Assembly (NCBI GenBank): GCA_013399115.1
Contig: VXAA01000956.1
Span: forward strand, 64,832-128,831
Reading direction: 5' to 3'
DNA length: 64,000 bases
From: Anseranas semipalmata
Taxonomy: Eukaryota; Chordata; Aves; Anseriformes; Anseranatidae
Every line of letters starts with the position of its first letter. Positions within the stretch are counted from its first letter, which is position 1. A model generated the notes under the pieces. That model saw only the letters and a list, made by a program, of their open reading frames with translations. It did no database searches and was not told the DNA's origin. This document shows positions 12,801-25,740 of this stretch, one piece after another. Position numbers and translations under genes: made by a program.

Positions 12801-14396
12801 GCTCTTTAAGAAGCATGTATCTTAGGCTCAGAATCATCATTATTTGCCCATTTGATTACCAGTTTTGCTCTGGGTTGCTGTATTTGCACAGCTCACTGGT
12901 TTTCATGTGTCTATGCTAGACTACTGACTTCTGTAAGCAAGAAGGTCCTGTAGTGCAGGTGTAATCCCTCTGAAAATGGCAATGCAATCTTAATGACTTG
13001 CAGAGCAGATAAAAATATTGAAACCATGGCAACCTCCAAAATTCCAAGCTGATGCCCAACTTTGCTCTTTTGAGAAATGCAACCTGTTCATTACATGCAA
13101 ATGATCCTGAAAAAGATGTAGCCTACAAGTAGAGGAACTGGCTTAAAACACATTACAAAATCACGCTACCTTGCTCAGCTTCTCAGTGGACATTAAGTGA
13201 TTTCAAAGGCAGCCTGTTCTCTTCCATCCACATCTTTTCTAGTTCCAGGGTAGCCTCAATTTCCTTTTCTTTCTATGAGTCTTCCAACAAGTTTTCACAC
13301 CCTTTGCTTTTTTATCGATGTACTTAAGTTGAAAGATTCTGCTACAAATTTAGTGGCTCTTTTTTGGTAGATTCTGTACTGTACGCTGTGGGGATAAATT
13401 CAGCCAGACATATAGAAGAGTTTGGCTCAATATAATATCGTGTCTTTAAGAAAAATATGCAGTTATGCACGTTCACAGGTTCATAAGTTCATCAGCATGA
13501 GGAAGATGACAAACATTTTTGTGTAGTTTAGGTTTTGTCTTACAACTCTGGTATGTTCAGGAGGCTAATTTCCAGGCACAAAATATACCTAGATTCACAA
13601 GTTTGAAGGAAAGTGAAGATCTGTAGAAGAGTATCCATTGACTGAACAAGAACAGGGTCTGTTTCAGAAATACTGGATTACAAATAAGTTTTAAGTGTAT
13701 ACAAGTTATTCATCGTTCTTGTTCCAGTGCTTTGTTTCTACATATTTGTGACCCAGGCACAGTCTCTGAAAACAGCAGAACGCAGAGTGCATTAGTGTCA
13801 CTTCACTGTTAATGTTGGAGGAATAATTGACACTGAATAAAATGCTAAAATGAATCCTACATTCAATATTCACTTCCAAGGATGTCTGTTGATGGCTTCT
13901 GTCAAATAACCAGCAAGCATTTGTCATTGGAAAGCCTACATTCAAAGTCAGACCGAGATATATGCCTCCTTCCCACTCTCTGCTGTTTATATTGGGCCTT
14001 GTAATCAGTGTGTTTATAATGACGAATGCATCTTTTTATTGAATTTATTTATAAAATCAGTTCAGTATGTAATAAATCAGATGCTGAATGTTATGTGTTA
14101 CAAAACTGGTTCCTTGAAAAAGGGCTCCTTCACAAGAAGACTGTACAAGTCTTTCAGAAGACAGCAAAAATAACAGCCCAGACTTTTAGAGCAGCTTTGT
14201 GTTTTCACAAATATAAGCCGTGTCTGTCTGGTTAAAAACACAAAGCTCAGAGACAAACACATCTGCAGCTAATACAAGGAGCAGTTTACTTTATATTTTC
14301 TTTCGACCCTAGGAGCTTCTTGTCCTTTTCCTCCCCTGCTAAAAACTTCTTTGCCTCTGATTTTTCACTAGCTACCTGAAGATTAGAATTTTACAA
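9801..14396. other. Unassigned non-coding stretch
   Basis: No gene is recognised. Open frames are at most 81 codons. Overlapping frames on opposite strands at 10576-10824 and 11485-11715 carry no recognisable domain. A small compound repeat sits at 12664-12709, and 12100-12290 is locally more GC-rich without a clear cause. Confidence 0.55.
12664..12709. repeat. Tandem 19-mer enclosing an 8-bp inverted repeat
   Basis: The 19-mer AAGTTTTTCAATGGTTTTC is present at 12664-12682 and 12691-12709 (27-bp period). Between and within the copies, AATGGTTT (12673-12680) and AAACCATT (12683-12690) form a perfect 8-bp inverted repeat with a 2-base spacer. The arrangement is consistent with template switching at a small hairpin during replication. 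Confidence 0.85.
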
Positions 14397-14437
14397 NNNN
14401 NNNNNNNNNNNNNNNNNNNNNNNNNNNNNNNNNNNNN
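14397..14437. other. Assembly gap (41 N)
   Basis: A run of 41 undetermined bases. It is directly followed by eight G residues (14438-14445), so the missing sequence may contain or border a longer G-rich tract that stopped sequencing. Confidence 0.98.
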
Positions 14438-17400
14438 GGGGGGGGAAGATGGGTAGCTAAGAAATGATCTTTTAACTGAGAAAAAGGTAATTAGCAACCA
14501 CAGAATGTAGGGCCAACAATTTTTCTCTGATTAAAAAAAAAAAAAAAAAAAAACTAATCAACTTCAAGTTGTAACAGTTTTCAGGTGCAATTTTGGCATG
14601 TACCACTGAATGAAATAAACATTTCATTTTCAGCAATGAAAATTTTGGCTTTGGTTTTCTCCTGTGAGTAAAGGTTGCAAGCCTGACCTCAAACTCTCCT
14701 GCAAGTAAGAGTCACAGGATCTGAATCCAAAGCTGAGGTGGCTGCAGGAGCAGCTTCTTCTAATTGGAAATGCCTGGTACAGATAGGTCAGAAAATTCAG
14801 TGCAGGATGCAGATAAGGCACTTCATTTTTTTGTTTGCTTGCTTGTTAGTTTCATGTTTTAAATTAATAAAGAAGAGGAAACAATTCCCTTGCAACACAG
14901 GTTCTTGGGTTTTGGTGAAAAGCTTGAAGCACTGCTGGTTTGAGATGCTGGCTGGAGCTGGGCATCACTGTGAGTATTAGCTCTCACCCAATTCCTCATT
15001 CTCCAAACAGTCTTGGGATGATGACTTGAACATTTGTAGCATGATAGATGATTTACAATGATAAATCTTTGACCTCTGGAAGGGAAAAATTTAATCTCTG
15101 AGGGCTTGCTTGGTTTGTACTCAGTCTTTAGTGGCAACAAAGCAAACTTTTCCTTTTGGAGTTACAATTTCCATAGAGTAATGGGCTGATTTGCAAAGGG
15201 CCAGCAATGATGAAGGAAAATGGCTCAGAAATTCAGGAGGTACTAAACACCAGCAAAACTTTAAAATCAGCTCTCAATCTCTGTTGGTCACCAAGGGACT
15301 GTTCTGCTGAAAATTGCCACCCCTTGAAGGTGCCATTAGCTTTCCTCAGAATCTGGCCTGCAGAGTTAGAAGCAATACTTTAAGGCAGTTTGATCTATGA
15401 CTAAGGTTACTTTTTATTTTGAGAAGTGCAACCCAGAGACTGCAAACAGAATAAGACAAAATGGGAAAAGGATGTCTTAAGACAGTTCTTTTAAAAGTTC
15501 TAGCTGATGTTCTCCTTCACTTATTTTTTTCTGACTCAGAAAAAAGATTAAATGGAGATCACTGACAGAGATGTCATTGACTGGCACTTATTAATCATTG
15601 CTGTTTTATTAAAGGTTTCTCAGCTCCTCAATTTTTCAGACAACACATAACCCATACTATCATTTTAAAGGATTCGTTTTCCAGTCCATGAAGTTTCTGT
15701 CCATCAATACAAATAGAAAGTACTGTTTGCTGGGATTTGAGCAGTACCTTGCAGCTAGACAGTTCACTTTAAATTCTGCTTAAGGATAAGTTATTTAGTA
15801 AACATAACTTTACTGTGTACATAAAGCTGGTTCAGTTACAATTGAATGTCAGTCTTGGCTGAAAGCCTTTGGCAAAATACTTTCTTAGAATTATTGCTAT
15901 CTTTTGAGGCAGACTGATATTATTTACAATGCAATAAATTCTCTGAAGTCTCTAGAGTTTTTGCAATTTATCCCAGCAAGAATGAAATCAGCATCTGACC
16001 CTTTATATTTCACTTTAAGAAAAACTCAGAAAAGAATCTCAATTGAAAACTAAATGTTGATGCCTCTCACAATGTTTCATTAATGAGGTGAAATTAATGA
16101 AAGATAATTCATTAACTTTCAGGGACAGTCCAGGGACAATGAAACCTAATAACATATAGAATTAGGTCTACGAAGAAATGGACTTTACATACCGCTATCA
16201 CAATCATTTTTATCATTTCAGGAGGGCTTGATTGATAGCTGGAAGGAGACCACAAGAAAATTCAGATAATGCTTATGCTGCAGTAAAGCAACAGAAAACT
16301 TTGGAAGCTATAATCTGAATCTGAGATTAGTTATGGAGATATAATTCTGCACTACAAATTGCTGTCGCATTCAAAACAGATAATCCACTAGGAATCAAAC
16401 TAATACACTGGATACAACCAGCAAACAAGTCAAGCAGCGCTAGTCAAAGATGTAAGGTAAACACAATGTACTTAACCATTTGTTGCTTCAAAATTAAATC
16501 ATCGCTTCTACCGCTAAACAAACATATGACAAAAGAAAATGCACAAGACGAGAATATCAACAAAATAGCTGCTTAGAAAATCAATGCTTGCCTAAAATAA
16601 TGGGTCTCCTCCAGAGATGAAATAGCTTTGCGTGCAGAAGTAGTACAAAATTGACTCTGCTATATTTTATACAAAGAGCATAAAGACTTCTTTAAAAATT
16701 CTAAACAGACCCTGCAGTATGACATAGCCACATTTTTACATACAGTTTTTTCATATAGTGTTTTCAGAGTTTGCAGATGGAAACACAGGAAGTTGTATGG
16801 AATATGTCTTGAATTGCTAAGCTCTTAAAAGATGTGCTTCACATGAAGGCAAGATTTTCAAAAGTACCAAGGAACCTGCCTCCCCTGTTGATTTCATTCA
16901 TATTCAAAACAAAAATCCGAAGCACTTAGGCTTCCATGGAGATTAGATATTCTTTGTAGGCTAGGAATGGGTTTAAGTGTCTGGATAAAGTAAGGCAAAT
17001 GCTTGAATATTAGGTGAACTTGCTATCCTCTGTTCTAAACCAGCATAGCCTAATGTTTGTTTGTTGTTACATGCCAGTAGCTGCCTTCTGCCACTCCAAG
17101 TTGCTGTACCAACTGCTCCAGTGTACCTTGGATGGGATGCAAGATGGCTTTAGTGCAGTACCTGAGGACATCCCCTTAGTTTGTTCTCAGACCTTCACTT
17201 GTGTGATAGCAACAGCTTAAAATGAGGTTGGCAAAGTGAAATTTGCTGGAGGGGCACATATTGCTAATCATAAAAGTCAAAAGTAAGGGAGCTGCTTTTC
17301 AGTTTGTAGCTGCTGAAACAGACAGATAAAGAAGTGAAGAAAATGTAGTAATAGGGCTCAAAACTGGACATAGCTTGCCTGAATGTGATAGCCTTCTGTT

Positions 17401-17445
17401 GTGCTGCCATGCCTCCGAACCCTGCTGGAAACTAAATAATAGAGC
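14438..17445. other. Unassigned non-coding stretch
   Basis: No gene is recognised. It starts with the G8 run next to the gap and includes an A21 run (14533-14553). An 80-codon frame at 14738-14980 ends near a GTGAGT word, but there is no recognisable protein. The segment 16050-16160 contains several ATTAATGA-type words and is a weak candidate for conserved non-coding sequence. Confidence 0.55.
14533..14553 (+). repeat. A21 homopolymer
   Basis: Twenty-one uninterrupted A residues. No upstream AATAAA or retrocopy body is evident. Confidence 0.9.
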
Positions 17446-17468
17446 GGGGGGGGGGGGGGGGGGGGGGG
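17446..17468 (+). repeat. G23 homopolymer
   Basis: Twenty-three consecutive G residues followed by AATAATAATAAAAAAAAA. A run this long can in principle form a G-quadruplex. The minus-strand open frame across it encodes a proline string and is an artefact of the repeat. Confidence 0.95.
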
Positions 17469-20400
17469 AATAATAATAAAAAAAAAGAAGCATTTGAAAA
17501 ATGATGAGTATGATACAAATATAGATGTGGTTACTTAAACGATCTGCTCTGGATAAGTAAATGAGTGCAAATGAAACTGCTTGATGAATGTGGAGCTACA
17601 TTAGAATAATTCAGAGCAACACTAAAATAAATGGTAAGAATAACCATTAGCTAATCAGAAATACAGGGTGCAATAATAAGGAATTAAGAATTGAATTAAA
17701 AACTATAAAAAGTGGCAAAAGGAACTGAAAACTGTGCTTTTCAGATAATAGCTATTTTTTATGCAGGCATTTATAATGCTTGCTTTGAAATATTTAATTT
17801 CTGTAGCAATATGATAACATGCTTGTCTGTGTGGTATTCTGGTCTGACTCTTAAAAATAGGAAGTACTGTTCAAGCACCAAAATAAATTGGCCACTTTAC
17901 TCTTAACCACTGTTCAGCACACAATTTACAGAATATTTAGACACAGTGTAATCACTTGAGAGGAATGTTGCTGATGTTGTTAGCTCCAAGAAATGCAATC
18001 AAGTAACTTAATGCTAAAACTTATTAAATAAATATTGTGCCTGTGTTGTATTCCAGAACACAACTTGCAAGAGAATGTATTAACGAGGAGCAAATATGGA
18101 GCAGTACTCTGAACTGTGTAACACAAACACAGTCTTGATCCAAACACCAACAATGTGAAGAAAATCTCTTCACTGACTGTAATGGCTTTTGAATGAGACT
18201 TGTATTGATTTTATACTAAATGTAAGAAAAGCATTTCTTCCAGAGTCTAAGGAGAAATGGTCTAAATCTTTTCTTTGCAAAGGGTTGGTTTAAAGAAAAC
18301 AAATCACCTTTCCTATTTTACAGAGCAATCTTTGATGGAGGTTTTAGGGCAAATTCACATTAAACCTTTGGAAACTTTGGAAAAGTTGAGCCAAACAGCC
18401 ATTTATCAGAGAACCTGATTTCGTGAGCATATGAGTAATTTTGAGAAACCCGGTAAAAATGATTCTCAAATATTTATCTATATAGTTGAGGTTTATTTAA
18501 TTCCATATTCTATACTTTATTCTATATTCCATATTATTCCATATTCTGTGACACCCCTCTCCCCCATGCAAGGTGAATAGAAATAATAATATCTATTCTG
18601 TAGGTGGTACTTATGAGGAATCTGAGCTGCAATTAAACAGCATCTCTAATCACTCATATAGCTGAATATTTACAAAATATCGTTGTGAATGTTCATTCTA
18701 AACCTGTTGAAAAAGAACTAGCAGGTGTAAAGCCATATTTTTTCATTCATTATTTTGTTGTAGTGCTTTGGGGAAGACAAATTCCTTCTCTAGGGAGCAG
18801 GGGATATCTTCAAAAGCTGTAAATACTTGACAAACAATGTGGGAAAGCTGTTCTCATTTTAAAGTCACTCTGGGAGAACAGTTCCCTGATTCAGATGCAG
18901 ATCTGATGTACAGTGAAATCTGTACTCTGTCACATTTTTAGCTTGTATGGCTCACTCTGCTGTTGTTGAAAGCTTAATAATGTTTGAGGTGCAGTGCCAT
19001 ATTTCTGTATTGGCCAGATGTGTCCTGAGTAGTACGTTTAAAAAAAAAATCCCATTAAAACAATGCAAAGAAGGGTTTTCCTTGGGTCAATTGTTAGAAG
19101 AATATGTTCTGTATGTGAATACACACAGTTATGTAACATTTGAAGCTTCCCTTAGTGCCCAGATGTCTCATGTTTTCTACCTTTTTTGATTCAGGACACC
19201 TTCTGCAAACATTTCTTTTCTCTCTTTTCAACAGCAAGAAATGTAGACAAAGAATGGTTATCTGTATTATTTTCAAGAGATAGAGAAATAGAATTTGCCA
19301 TAGAAATTGCCTGCCAAGTGGATAATTAATTACATTAGTTACCTACAATCACTCTGATTTGTTTGTTGTTCTTGACATCCGTAATGAGCACGTATGCTGA
19401 CAGCTTTGAGAATTTCCCTGAGATAACCATCGTACAATCTGTTCAGTCGAAGGGCTGTATTGCCGGAAGTGCCAGTCATGTTAGGGATGATGAGAATAGA
19501 CTGGAGTTATGCAAGTCTTGGCCTCTTGCAGCTCTATTGCCTCAAGCTACCCTAGACTTGTGGCTACGTACTGTCATCCAAAGGCTTCCCCATGAGGCTG
19601 TGCCACCTGACAGAAATGATGGTGAGGAAGACCCCGCATTTTAGCCATTTGTAAAAGAGAGCCTGCAGAAGTTCCTCCTGAAGAGCCAGTGTTGGGGGAA
19701 GGAGACCACACTTTCCTTCTCAGAGTGTTTGTGCGACTCTGCACACAGGAGCGCTTGGTCAGGATGCCACCGACTGCCACGTGGTGCCAGCTCGTGTAGA
19801 CAGACAGGAACGATACACAGCGCCTGTGCTGAGAGCAGCTGAGGCTCAGATCCTGCCTGCTCTGGGGTCCCAAGAGGAGCTCACCTTTCTTTGCCCAGAG
19901 GGCTGCTTGGCTACGCAAGGGGAGAGAAAATTAGACACCTCATCCCAGGGGTTAATGAAGGTGGAACCTCTGCCTCCCTTTGGTCAAAAAGCCATGCACA
20001 TCCATTAATTTTATATGATTTGTGGCTATCATAGACACTGGAAGTTTCTGCTGTTACAGTAGCCCTGTCCATTCCCCAGTTCCATTCTCACACAAAGAAC
20101 AGTCACGTCACACAGCAGCGTGCTCATGCTTTCCGTGTTTGTAAGAGCCTTTTGTAAGTTATGCAACCCGGAGATCATCTGAGCAACAGTGGTACCTCAC
20201 CCTCCCACCAGAGTAAAAGCTCTTGAATCTCTTACGAGTCTCAACCAGATGACTGATGCCTGACACTTTATCCTGTTCTTACTGGGCCTCTGTAGGTGAC
20301 AGAGTAGCCAAAAATTTTACCCAAGACAAGCGTAAGTGCATGCATGTCTTACAATGATATGAAAGAGAGGAGACAGCTGTCCTGAGCTGACAGAAGGAGA

Positions 20401-21183
20401 GCGCAAACTTCCCTCACACGTCTCTTGATGCTGCACTCTAACTCTTCCTCACATTTCTCTCCCATCCACACCCTACAACCTCCCCCTGTGTGTATAGTGG
20501 GTATTGGGCTAACGCAACGCACATCTTCACCCACTGTGTAAAGCAACAAATGCAACCTGTCAACAACAACAGACAAAAGAAGCATAAATAATATGAGGCA
20601 CAGTTGGGACACAGCCTAGATGATGCCTTCTAGAGCGCAAAGTCCTGCTTCAGTCAGCCCTAGTCTAGGACATGGCTCAGCTGTTCACCATATTTCAGTT
20701 GATTCCCCTTTCCTTACTGGGAGTCAGTGCTACATTTCCACTGGCATTTCATGAAAAAACACTACAAAGAGAAGCATTTAAAAACAGCAGTCCTCCCTAC
20801 ACAGATAGATAGAGGACAACAGTGAGAGAGAAATAATGAGATTTTTCAAAACAGCAAATGATTTTAGATACATACTGAATTTCATTACAATTTATGTTCT
20901 CATGTCTCGCAGGTCCCTTTGAAAATTATTTCCACTTAAGGTGGAATTAATCTTTCCTAACTTTAACCAATAATCAATACATCTCATCTAAGACAGATAT
21001 CCTTTCTATGATGTAATGAATTGTCCCCTTAAGAAACATTAACTTAAAGTAGATGCTAAGCTAAAATTTGGTGAAATTAATCTCAAAGTGATCTGCCCAT
21101 GGCCACACTACACTTTAGCTGAGCAGGGAACAGAAGTCTGGGGGATTTTGATCCATATCATTTTGGCATTAGATTCCCTGCCT
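17469..21183. other. Unassigned non-coding stretch
   Basis: No gene is recognised. An AT-rich imperfect repeat lies at 18498-18548. A patch of raised GC and CpG at about 19440-19960 carries overlapping frames of 93 and 75 codons (plus) and 114 codons (minus) without any recognisable domain. At 20296-20331 a 36-base segment lies between a good acceptor-like tract and GTAAGT, too short to interpret. Confidence 0.5.
18498..18548 (+). repeat. Imperfect ATTCCATATTCTAT repeat
   Basis: TTCCATATTCT occurs at 18501-18511 and 18537-18547 with rearranged related words (TTCTATATTCCATA) between them. It is a decayed AT-rich minisatellite-like patch. Confidence 0.6.
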
Positions 21184-21204
21184 AAAAAAAAAAAAAAAAA
21201 AAAA
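21184..21204 (+). repeat. A21 homopolymer
   Basis: Twenty-one uninterrupted A residues with no retrocopy body recognised upstream. Confidence 0.9.
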
Positions 21205-24200
21205 GTGTACTCCTGTGACATTTGCTACCTCACAGAAGGATGCAAGGAATGGGATGTTTCCTCTCCTCAAGCTTACGTTCATTATGCTGCTTAATTTCAT
21301 AATACCAGCTTTTTAGATTTCATTCAGATGGACTTCATCTCATTAAAGAATTAATACAATATAAATCTGGAAACAAAATCATGAAATAAGTTTTATTTGG
21401 TAGGTATCACAATTATTGTAGTTTGATTTCTTAGTTAAAAATATGTTATCTTGTACAAGTAAGTGGATGTGCAAAGACTACCTAGTGCATTTCTCAGATC
21501 TTTCCTTGCACTAGTTGTGATTCTTATCTCTATGGAGGAGCATGTAATGGGTTAGTTCATTTTACGTTTGAAACACCAAAAGCAGCACATCTCGTCTGTA
21601 TTATATTACCATTGACATTTCACAGCTTGAAATTCTTCAGTAATCTTTCTTTTTTTAATGTATAAATCTCAGAATACATACATATTATTCAGTTCCTTCA
21701 GTTTTGTGAGTCTGAAAATCAATTACAAAATTTAATTCTTGACTAACAAGGAAGAGTGAATCTTTTAACATATGGTGCCAGATGTTATTACAGGAAAAAA
21801 AAAATAAAAAAAAATGACAGAGGAACTGAACTGAGAAGCTTTTTGCTAGTTCTTCAAATATGTTATTCTTTTATTTGGAAGAATTAATTAATTTAGATAA
21901 AAATAAAAATATATATTTTTTTTCTTTTTTTTTGAAACATCCTTTGAAGAGACTCCCTGTCCAAGATAAATCTGTCAATCTTCTCTGGAGGAGGAGGAAA
22001 ATGTTCTGATCTGGATTTATGACCTGTATGGTTCTACAGCTGGAAATTAGGAAATGGGGAACAAAAGTGATATTATTACCCAGTTTCTTGGAACAAATAC
22101 AAAGGAGATATTTGCTCAAAGTTAAAATTCCTTTTTCATTAAATTTTTCCAACAAACTTGGCAACAGTGACTTTTGATTTGAGTAGGTGCAAACCAAGAA
22201 ACTTTTCCCAAAATATAGCTAGAGTTCTGTCACATCTATTAATAAGCAATGTGCATGGTAAAGGCCTAGACTTTATTCTGCAATAAGTTTTGTTCTGTTT
22301 GTCTAAAGTTTTTATAACATCCCCTCTGATTATCTTGGTCCTTCCCAAGTAAAGTGTGTTTATATATTGAGATCCTTAACAGGCTTAGAGATATCATCTT
22401 TTCTTCCCCTAAGAGAGCAGGGTATGTTGCAGACATACTAGAACTGAAGAAATATTAAGACAAATGGTCACAACATGGGGGGCTTGCTGGATTATAGATA
22501 TAAGTATAGTTTTGTGTCTCAGTTCCTTGTAGTCCACTTGGTGGAGGAGCATGGGCAGAGCATATGGCTCATGACCTAGTTAATCTCCCTTGGAAACAGG
22601 CTTTTCTCTTCCTACTTAGAAAAACAGTTGTTTCAGCTGCTTTTTTATTCCTCTAGCCAGTTGTGGAGGACACGACATTTTAACTGGTTGTGCTACCCAG
22701 GATTCAGTGCCTGCTTGTCTATCTGGCCATTGACAAATACTGCAGGTTTACATCTTGTCCAGTTGCCTCTGAGCAGTTCTCGATAGCCCCCACCTAAAAG
22801 GAGGCAGTGGGGAAAGAGAAAGAAATGATATGGATGAAGTTGAAGCTGGGCTAGGGGACAGGGGACTAGCAGCAACTATAAGCCTGTTTCTAAGGAGTTT
22901 TTTAGAAGAAAACATGGGCTTGATGGCATCCTTTGTCTCCCAGCTAACCAAGTTAGGTCACCTCGGGCAGTCTTTTTCTTAGCTAAACAAGTTGCTGAGC
23001 TCTTCTTGAGACAAAAAGAAGCATCTAGAAGAACTGAATGTGTTATCCCATCAACAGCATCCCATTATTTTAAATTTGGCTGTGCCTCCTCTGGAAATCC
23101 CTTAAGTTTGAAGCCTGCTGCTATAACGACTGTGTAATTTTGCAAGGTTGAAAACTTATATCAGTAGTTCTTTAAGTCCACTCCACTTTACATAATTCCT
23201 TCATCTTCATTCTGTGCTTCCTTTGAAAGATACCATATTTAACATGTTCAGAGGTTAAAACAGTATCTTGCTCCTTTCCACTCATTTTGGAAAAATTAAA
23301 GGCTTAACCTCGGGAGGGATCAAACCAGCAGGTGACATCTACCAGCTGAGAGCTGCTGGGAATGCAGCACTGTGTGAATGTGCTGTTTGACTTGCACACG
23401 TGTACTTGCACTGTTCTGTTTTCAAGGCATTAATGAACAGAAACCAGTCTACAATATAGTTATTTCACACAGTAGCATTTGCACAAGTGAATTTGACAAT
23501 GCCATCTTGCAGCTTTTTCTTGTATTGTTTGGATAATTGCATTGTCAGGAATTACTTATCATACATTTAGCACTTAATACCCATTTATTATGAGTTCATG
23601 TAACTGCTATTTAAAGAATAATACATGCTAACTCCTTTCTACGCCATTTGATGCCACTTTGATTCTGTAATTGCTGGTTTCCTAGGATATTATGCCACAA
23701 AACCTGAAGAAATAATTGGTTGTTTCATTCCAGACAATACGTTTTGGAGTTGCATGGAGTTTAACTGGCAGATTTGTAACAGTGCAACAGAGACATAAAG
23801 GGAATGAATGCTAACCACAGAATAAGATTGCACAATGTAACTTGCGTAGCTACTGGTATTATGCAGCTACAGCTAATATTGTTCAAAGGAAAATGATTCT
23901 TTATGCAAATGTTCTAAGTTTTATGCCTTTGGGGGATGTTCTATGCAAGAGTCTGTCAGTATTGCATGTCAGCACAGGGTGGAACAAGTACCAAATGTGA
24001 TGTGAAAAATAGGGGACTGAAAAACCCAGCTCTTCCAATGCTCAGGTCTAATTATTTTTTGTTTGCAAAGTATGTGCTGAAATCTGCAGAAAGAACTGCT
24101 GATTTTGTGGGGGATTGTTTTTATAAGTACACAAAAGCAAAATGAAGGAGTATCTTGCAAGTATATTTAAAAAGCACTGTTTTAGGTGAACTAGTGTCAC

Positions 24201-25740
24201 TCGTTATCTCTGTTGTCAAATGGTGGTAAAACACTAATACATGTTCTTTTTCAGTATCTTTGTAGTCTGCATTTGTTTTACAGAAAATTCTGTTATTTGT
24301 TTATAAAATGCTGCTACTTTTACCTGGCTTTAGCTTGTATAAGTGTTTCACTGGAAACTAATCTTATAATTAAGGCTACTGCCACTTTCGACGGTATGAT
24401 CACACATTTGTTGCATACAGTTTTGCCAGACTTTAACTAACTGTGCTGAAATTAGTCATAGGTTGCAGAGTTGTAAAGGGGGTTAAAGGCTAGATAAAAG
24501 ATCATCATTCTGGTCAATTTTTCTTTGAAAAATATCAGCATGTCTCCCATGGCAGGGACGGTCACCCCTTGAGTAGCTTTACATGTTTGGTTCCTTTAGG
24601 GAAGCATCCAAACAAGTCACTGCCCGACTTACCAAGCATCATACAGGAACTCTCTGGTGGGGATCTAGAATGGACCCAACCTGTAGTGAGTCCTGCTTAA
24701 GAGTCTTAGCTACTGCATTTTTATTTAAATATAGTACTTACTAAGTTTCCCACCAGCTCAGCCTCTGTTACATTGTTCGGGCATCTATGGTGCAACTTCC
24801 CTAACAACAGCATGCAAAATGCAAACACTTTTGGCTGAGCTATTCACCTGCAGGTCTCATCTCAGGCAGCAGACTCAGTGCAGCCTGGACTGCAATTTAT
24901 CACATCTTAAAGTAGGCAGTAAAAACAGACTGCTGAGATGTGATCTAAAATTTTCTACCTTCCCCTCACTGTAACAGTACTGAGAGCCTCATCTGGATAA
25001 TTCAGGTATGAAAGTCCATCTTGTGGATATCTAGAGGTGGTTGTGATGAGTCCATTGAGTGCCCCACATTAGTGATGATCACCTGAATTTGTAGACTTGT
25101 TACATCACTAAAACTTAGAAATGGGTCAAATTCTTAATAACAACTGACATGAAAGAAAGAAAATGGAGTACTAGATCTATAGGTCAGACATTTTTTTCCC
25201 CATGGTAGAAGTAACAGTGTTCATTATTTTAATGAGGATTTGTGTCTCCAAAGTATGTAAATACAGGATAAGTTCCAGATGCATATAATTGTTGCTCCTT
25301 TTCTAATTGGTGTGTCAGAGGTCTGCAGCAGGAGGTGGCATATACATCACTCCAAGTATTAACTTATTAAAGATGTCTCTGGGTGGCCTGACCAGAGACT
25401 GACTCATCATCAAATCCATTTTTTGATGACAGCTAGACAAATCAAAACAACTCATGTGGATTATAATTCAAATTTGAAAACAGACTATTGAGCTTTATGT
25501 CCATCTAATTAAACACAGCAGGACTGCCGTCATCTAAATTAAAAGAAACTTTCTCATTGTATTCAACAAGAAGTAAATGACACAAGAGAATAAAAATGAG
25601 GTTCTGGAAGAGGAATTGTAGCTACCACATGACCTGCCAGAAAAATTTGTTTCTTCTATGCCCTACAATACATGCATCTCAGCAAGGACCTATTAGAGAC
25701 AGAGTCTAGACAAGTAAAATCAGATCAAACCTTCACTGGC
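21205..25740. other. Unassigned non-coding stretch
   Basis: No gene is recognised. The longest frame, 108 codons on the minus strand at 21871-22197, crosses A/T runs and encodes a Lys/Leu/Phe-rich peptide typical of AT-rich non-coding DNA. The segment 23560-23920, containing TTTATTATGAG, TATTTAAAGAATAATAC and TTTATGCAAATG (octamer-like ATGCAAAT at 23903-23910), is a weak candidate for conserved regulatory sequence. Confidence 0.5.

Noticed and set aside
17299..17493. Proline-rich frame on the minus strand
   Set aside because: Product of the G23 run.
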